Below, in pieces: positions 60,697 to 64,000 of a stretch of DNA of 64,000 nt. The notes beneath the pieces were generated by a model. The model made no database searches, was not told where the DNA came from, and saw nothing but the letters and a program-made list of their open reading frames with translations. Position 1 is the stretch's first letter. Every line of letters begins with the position of its first letter. The DNA is from Chloroflexota bacterium (GTDB lineage: Bacteria; Chloroflexota; Dehalococcoidia; GIF9; UBA5629). The stretch is taken from positions 62,001 through 126,000 of the forward strand of contig VGOP01000002.1 in NCBI GenBank assembly GCA_016875875.1, in the 5' to 3' direction. A program made the position numbers and the translations under genes.

Positions 60697-61596
60697 ATGG
60701 GCCATAAATTAACTGTCAGGAATTGCCATCCGCAGGACCCAAGGGATGCTGCCGCCTACGAGCAACTCAAAGAGGGTGCGGTTTTTGCTCACCTGTTGAG
60801 CCGGCCTGATTATCGTGTAGAGGAGAACCTTTTCTTCGTTGAGATGGCTGGGGTAATCGTCGGCTTTGTTAATGTCCTGCCGGAGCTTGGCATCGGGCGA
60901 GTAATCTTCGAGTGCGGTGTCAGCTCCTCATATAAGTCAGAAGTTGTACTTAAAGAGCTTTTTGACCGCGCCATGAAGCGCGCCAGAGAGTTGGGGGCAA
61001 AAGTCGCTCACGTGAGTATTCCTGCGACTCAGTCAATGCAGGCGCAACTCTTGTCAAATCTGGGATTTAAGGTAGTTCGACGCTTCTATGAGCTGAGGTT
61101 GGATGTTTTCAGTGTAAATCTCGAGGCTGTTGAACAGTCAGACATGGAATCTCGGCATCTTAAAGTCGGTGAGGAGGCGCTGTTCGCCTGGATTGAAAAT
61201 CGCTGCTTTATAGACACCTGGGGTTTCAATCCGAATACTGCTGAATACATAGGCTGGGAACTAAGCACCAGAGGTGACTGCACTGACGATGTGATTTTAG
61301 CTTTAAGCGAAGGTAAGCCAATCGGCTATTGCTGGAATGAGGCAGAATGCGGTCGGGATTCAGCTACAGGCAAGAAGAAGGGGCGGATTTATATGCTGGG
61401 TGTGGACACCGACTGTCGAGGCAAAGGCCTGGGCAAAGAGCTGCTCCGGGCAGGGCTGTTACATCTTAGAGGCAAAGGTCGGGAGCTTATAGACATAACC
61501 GTAGACAGCCAGAACATTGTAGCCGTTACACTTTACCGTTCCCTGGGTTTTCAGCTATATGGAGAAACGATGTGGTATGAGAAAGTCGTACCCTAG
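60697..61596 (+). CDS. Tandem GNAT acetyltransferase (MshD-like layout)
   Basis: A 299-residue protein with two GNAT folds. The first is degraded (about 1-140), the second intact with GVDTDCRGKGLGKELLRAGLLHL (acetyl-CoA loop) and VDSQNIVAVTLYRSLGFQ. This order and size are those of mycothiol synthase MshD, in which only the C-terminal half is catalytic. It is divergent from a PIG-L deacetylase. Ino1 and a GT4 enzyme exist elsewhere in the window, but a cysteine ligase (MshC) was not found, so mycothiol synthesis is not established. Confidence 0.82.
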   Translation: MGHKLTVRNCHPQDPRDAAAYEQLKEGAVFAHLLSRPDYRVEENLFFVEMAGVIVGFVNVLPELGIGRVIFECGVSSSYKSEVVLKELFDRAMKRARELGAKVAHVSIPATQSMQAQLLSNLGFKVVRRFYELRLDVFSVNLEAVEQSDMESRHLKVGEEALFAWIENRCFIDTWGFNPNTAEYIGWELSTRGDCTDDVILALSEGKPIGYCWNEAECGRDSATGKKKGRIYMLGVDTDCRGKGLGKELLRAGLLHLRGKGRELIDITVDSQNIVAVTLYRSLGFQLYGETMWYEKVVP

Positions 61597-61790
61597 CCCG
61601 TTTTACTACCTCAGAAGTGACAAAATGGCGCTCCATGTCATGCGTCGGATTAGCATTGCACAAAACTGACTTTTGTTTAGTGCGTAGCAATCGAGATTGT
61701 AGGTTGACAGAATCAGACCGTCGTTATAAATTAAAGGACACGAGAGCCCAGTCGCCTATTTTGTATGACTGCGAGCCAAATGGAGGCCGC

Positions 61791-63191
61791 ATGAAGTATT
61801 ATTGGTTAGTTATTGTAGTCATCCTTAGTGTGGTCTTGGTTTCAGGCTCGTGCACTGGAGTATCTGGACCAACCTCCACGCCGGCGCCCGCTACTCCAGA
61901 AGCACCTACACCTACACTTGATACCACGCCTCCACCCCCAATTGCTGGCCTTATTGCCATTGATGCCTATGATGGAAGAGTAAACCTGTGGTGGGAGAAA
62001 AGCACTGCTGAAGACTTCGACCACTACAACGTATATGCAAGCGAATCAGAGGTAAAGGATTCTGCTGGTCTTACGCCTATTCACCAGATACGAGATATCC
62101 TAGCTACCAACTATCAGGCAACCGGACTTAGAGATGGGACCAGGTATTACTTTGCGGTAACCGCGGTAGATAAAAACGGCAACGAAAACAGGCAAGTAAG
62201 TAGTCCAAGCATAACACCCATGCCGATGCCAACAGGAACCACAGATCCGGACTTGCAGGTGGATGTTTATCAGTCTGATAAAGTGTGGGCTGGCACCACT
62301 TTATTGCCAGACAACCACAATCCTCAAAAGCCAAGGATAATAGAAGTAAACATGCGAGGTGAGATAGTTTGGGAATACCTAGTTCCGCAGGACTTAAGGC
62401 AGTACACTAATCCGGGTTTTGATGTGGAATTGCTACCGAATAATAACATCTTGTTCGTATTGCCTCGTAGGGGAGTGTATGAGATTGACCGTAAGGGTAG
62501 AATTGTCTGGTCATACCTAACTAATAAAATATCCCATGATGCGGACCGTCTGCCAAATGGCAACACGATTTTTGCATTTGGTGCTTCTGATCAAAAGAAT
62601 GATGCCCAGATAATCGAGGTAAATCAAAAGGGTGAGGTTGTTTGGTCTTGGTATGCCAAAGACCATTTTGACAAATCCCCGTACGCCAGTATCTATGATG
62701 AGGGCTGGACTCACACTAATGCAGTGACTAGGCTGCCTGATGGCAACACGCTAATTAGCCCGAGGAATTTCAACTTCGTTGTTGAGGTCGACCCTCAGGG
62801 CTCAGTTGTTAGTACTATTGGGGAAGGCGTTTTTGAAACTCAACACGATCCGCAAGTTCTTTCTAATGGCAATATATTGGTGGCGAATCAGGGAAGACCT
62901 CCTGCGGGATTTCATCAGGCAGTGGAAATTGATCCAAAGACAGGCAAGACTGTCTGGAAATCCCCTGGGTTTGAAAAGTGGGCGTTGCCGGTTAGAGACG
63001 CCAACAGATTGCCCAACGGCAATACCTTGATTACTGGGTCTACAAAGATAGTTGAAGTTACCCCTGATGGAAATATTGTTTGGCAACTCACGCAAAAAGG
63101 TATAACGTTCGATGTTTCCACAGAACAGGGAAGGAAAGACGCGTCAGGATTGGGATTCTACAAGGCTGATAGGATTAGCTCACAAAGGTGA
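61791..63191 (+). CDS. Lipoprotein with FN3 domain and arylsulfotransferase-type propeller
   Basis: A 466-residue exported protein; start ATG 61791 after GGAGG. Signal peptide with a Cys21 (LVSGSC, a slightly non-standard lipobox) and a Pro/Thr linker. A fibronectin type III domain (about 45-140) precedes a beta-propeller with repeated LPNGNTLI and GEIVWxY units, as in aryl-sulfate sulfotransferases; SHDADRLPNGNT and WTHTNAVTRLPDGNT provide candidate His. The catalytic role is not certain, as such propellers are sometimes binding proteins. The 190 bases upstream hold no gene. Confidence 0.82.
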   Translation: MKYYWLVIVVILSVVLVSGSCTGVSGPTSTPAPATPEAPTPTLDTTPPPPIAGLIAIDAYDGRVNLWWEKSTAEDFDHYNVYASESEVKDSAGLTPIHQIRDILATNYQATGLRDGTRYYFAVTAVDKNGNENRQVSSPSITPMPMPTGTTDPDLQVDVYQSDKVWAGTTLLPDNHNPQKPRIIEVNMRGEIVWEYLVPQDLRQYTNPGFDVELLPNNNILFVLPRRGVYEIDRKGRIVWSYLTNKISHDADRLPNGNTIFAFGASDQKNDAQIIEVNQKGEVVWSWYAKDHFDKSPYASIYDEGWTHTNAVTRLPDGNTLISPRNFNFVVEVDPQGSVVSTIGEGVFETQHDPQVLSNGNILVANQGRPPAGFHQAVEIDPKTGKTVWKSPGFEKWALPVRDANRLPNGNTLITGSTKIVEVTPDGNIVWQLTQKGITFDVSTEQGRKDASGLGFYKADRISSQR

Positions 63192-63391
63192 CCGGCAGTA
63201 TACCAACACATAACACGCTAGGTGTGCCAGAGTCATTACGCACCAACTGAACAATTACTCAAAAGGTGCAATTCTGCAAGGCTTGAGGAGCGGTATAATT
63301 GTTGGGGGCAGGTCAGTATCTTACATTTTTGAATCCTCAGGTCCTGTTTAGATTATTAATAGCAAGCTTGCGATTGTGATTAGTAGCCTCT

Positions 63392-63622
63392 TCACGATTT
63401 GACCAGCATCCTCAGGCCAAGTACACCCAAGATAATCCCAATCACTCTACACACTGGGGAAGAAAGCAGCATCACCGACAACCATTCAAGCTCTATTGTG
63501 GGCAAATTCCAACCGGCTAATGAAGCCCATATCAGTACCGCTATAGCTAGGTCACTTATCGCTCCTAAGCTAGAAACACATAGCGCCCCTACTAGCCATT
63601 TTTTGCCTTTGTTCATCCCCAT
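63392..63622 (-). CDS. Small membrane protein, paralogue A
   Basis: A 76-residue protein with two long hydrophobic segments (about 10-35 and 47-72) ending in LGLRMLVKS. It is a tandem paralogue of the next gene: same length, same MNxGKK/MNRSIK type start, same C-terminal MLVKS end. The DNA after both stops is nearly identical (TCGTGAAGAGGCTA), showing recent duplication. Function unknown. Confidence 0.6.
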   Translation of the reverse strand: MGMNKGKKWLVGALCVSSLGAISDLAIAVLIWASLAGWNLPTIELEWLSVMLLSSPVCRVIGIILGVLGLRMLVKS

Positions 63623-63638
63623 AATGGTGATAGCCTCT

Positions 63639-63866
63639 TCACGATTTAACCAGCATTTTCATTCCAACCGCAGCCAGAACAATCCCAGCTACTGTACATA
63701 CCGCGGAACAAACAAAAGCCATCGCTACCCACACCCATGTTGAAACTAAGGCAAAGCCGGTTAGGTAAATATGCAATACAAAGAATATGATAGAACCCAA
63801 ACTAATTATCAACCCCAGACCAAGAACGTATAGCGCTCCTATTAGCAATTTTATACTTCTGTTCAT
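63639..63866 (-). CDS. Small membrane protein, paralogue B
   Basis: A 75-residue paralogue of the 63392 gene, 16 bases upstream. Two hydrophobic helices and a GMKMLVKS end. ATG 63866 chosen to match the paralogue; a TTG at 63893 would add nine residues. The pair form a short leftward unit. No family is recognised. Confidence 0.6.
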   Translation of the reverse strand: MNRSIKLLIGALYVLGLGLIISLGSIIFFVLHIYLTGFALVSTWVWVAMAFVCSAVCTVAGIVLAAVGMKMLVKS

Positions 63867-63922
63867 ACGTTCAATAATAACCGTGTCTATCAAATTAAGT
63901 CAAAAGTCCGCCTTAAATCTAA

Positions 63923-64000
63923 TCACAGCTTGATGTTTACATTCCCACAAGCATTAGCGCTGATTCTAACTCGTCCTTGCTCACCAATTGCCAAAAAGGC
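63923..64000 (-). CDS. Possible C-terminal end of a further gene (partial)
   Basis: Reading leftwards from the window edge, 25 codons followed by TGA (63923-63925) give a tail ending ISANACGNVNIKL. The composition looks like real protein, but the short length makes it uncertain. The 57 bases between this stop and the paralogue start hold nothing else. Confidence 0.35.
   Translation of the reverse strand, partial: AFLAIGEQGRVRISANACGNVNIKL

Noticed and set aside
60547-60705. Longer N-terminus for the PIG-L deacetylase
   Set aside because: The extension reads through the dispersed repeat and lacks a ribosome site; HADD near residue 13 from ATG 60546 is the family layout.
1-64000. CRISPR array, tRNA, rRNA, prophage or insertion sequence
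   Set aside because: None seen by eye: no spaced direct repeats, no cloverleaf with CCA, no transposase or phage structural genes in the six frames.

Overview
The window looks like a chromosomal segment from an uncultured anaerobic member of the Chloroflexota, most likely class Dehalococcoidia. This rests on gene content and order (dnaX-ybaB; rpsO-pnp-dapB-asd-dapA; nusA-ylxR-infB-rbfA-truB), oxygen-sensitive redox proteins (ferredoxin-thioredoxin reductase, an HdrD/DsrK-like protein, an acyl-CoA dehydratase activase), repeated tandem UspA proteins and an inositol-lipid-type gene set. It is an inference from family knowledge, not a database match. Promoters that can be read are ordinary sigma-70 types, mostly with 17-base spacers. 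No rRNA, tRNA, CRISPR array, insertion sequence or prophage was seen.

Layout. 1-9.2 kb: DNA polymerase III tau/gamma with YbaB, divergent from an rpsO-pnp-dapB-asd-dapA operon (ribosome/RNA turnover followed by lysine/threonine precursor synthesis), then an alkyltransferase-like protein and purA. 9.2-13.4 kb: a co-directional group ino1, GT4 glycosyltransferase and CDP-alcohol phosphatidyltransferase that fits inositol phospholipid/glycolipid synthesis. 13.4-18.6 kb: a PHP hydrolase, a tiny zinc ribbon and a 1378-residue 2-hydroxyacyl-CoA dehydratase activase fusion. 18.6-25.8 kb: the truB-rbfA-infB-ylxR-nusA translation operon, with a terminator-like hairpin in the nusA leader, then uppS and a GlmU-like enzyme. 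25.8-33.1 kb: geranylgeranyl-reductase-like flavoprotein, DUF1616 protein, ADP-forming CoA-ligase alpha-type protein, a serine hydrolase, a UspA pair and a membrane protein of unknown function.

33.2-38.4 kb holds two redox/sulfur modules. One runs glutaredoxin, FTR-rubredoxin fusion, peroxiredoxin. The other runs DsrE-like protein, TusA, DsrM/NarI-like membrane subunit, HdrD/DsrK-like Fe-S protein, and lies behind an ArsR regulator. 38.6-42.7 kb is a tight three-gene operon of FGGY sugar kinase, RuBisCO-like protein (form IV type) and saccharopine-dehydrogenase-like oxidoreductase. This is the most interesting metabolic system here and its substrate is unknown. 42.9-46.6 kb has a nitroreductase overlapping a BtrH-type protein, an ICMT-type methyltransferase and an amidohydrolase-fold protein that lacks expected metal ligands. 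46.7-52 kb has a double kelch surface protein, a secreted hydrolase and a site-2-protease-like CBS protein whose HExxH motif has been lost. 52-64 kb is a mixed accessory/housekeeping stretch: C69 dipeptidase, GNATs, glycerate kinase, PadR, DegV, MBL hydrolases, a PIG-L deacetylase beside a tandem GNAT, a sulfotransferase-like lipoprotein and duplicated small membrane proteins.

Short dispersed repeats lie in several intergenic regions: an approximately 80-base MITE-like element with terminal TGTCATCGCGAG-type inverted repeats, and short perfect palindromes. Start codons were re-chosen in several genes (rpsO, dapB, dapA, truB, ylxR, tusA, nitroreductase, PIG-L, sulfotransferase lipoprotein) by ribosome binding site and family start.
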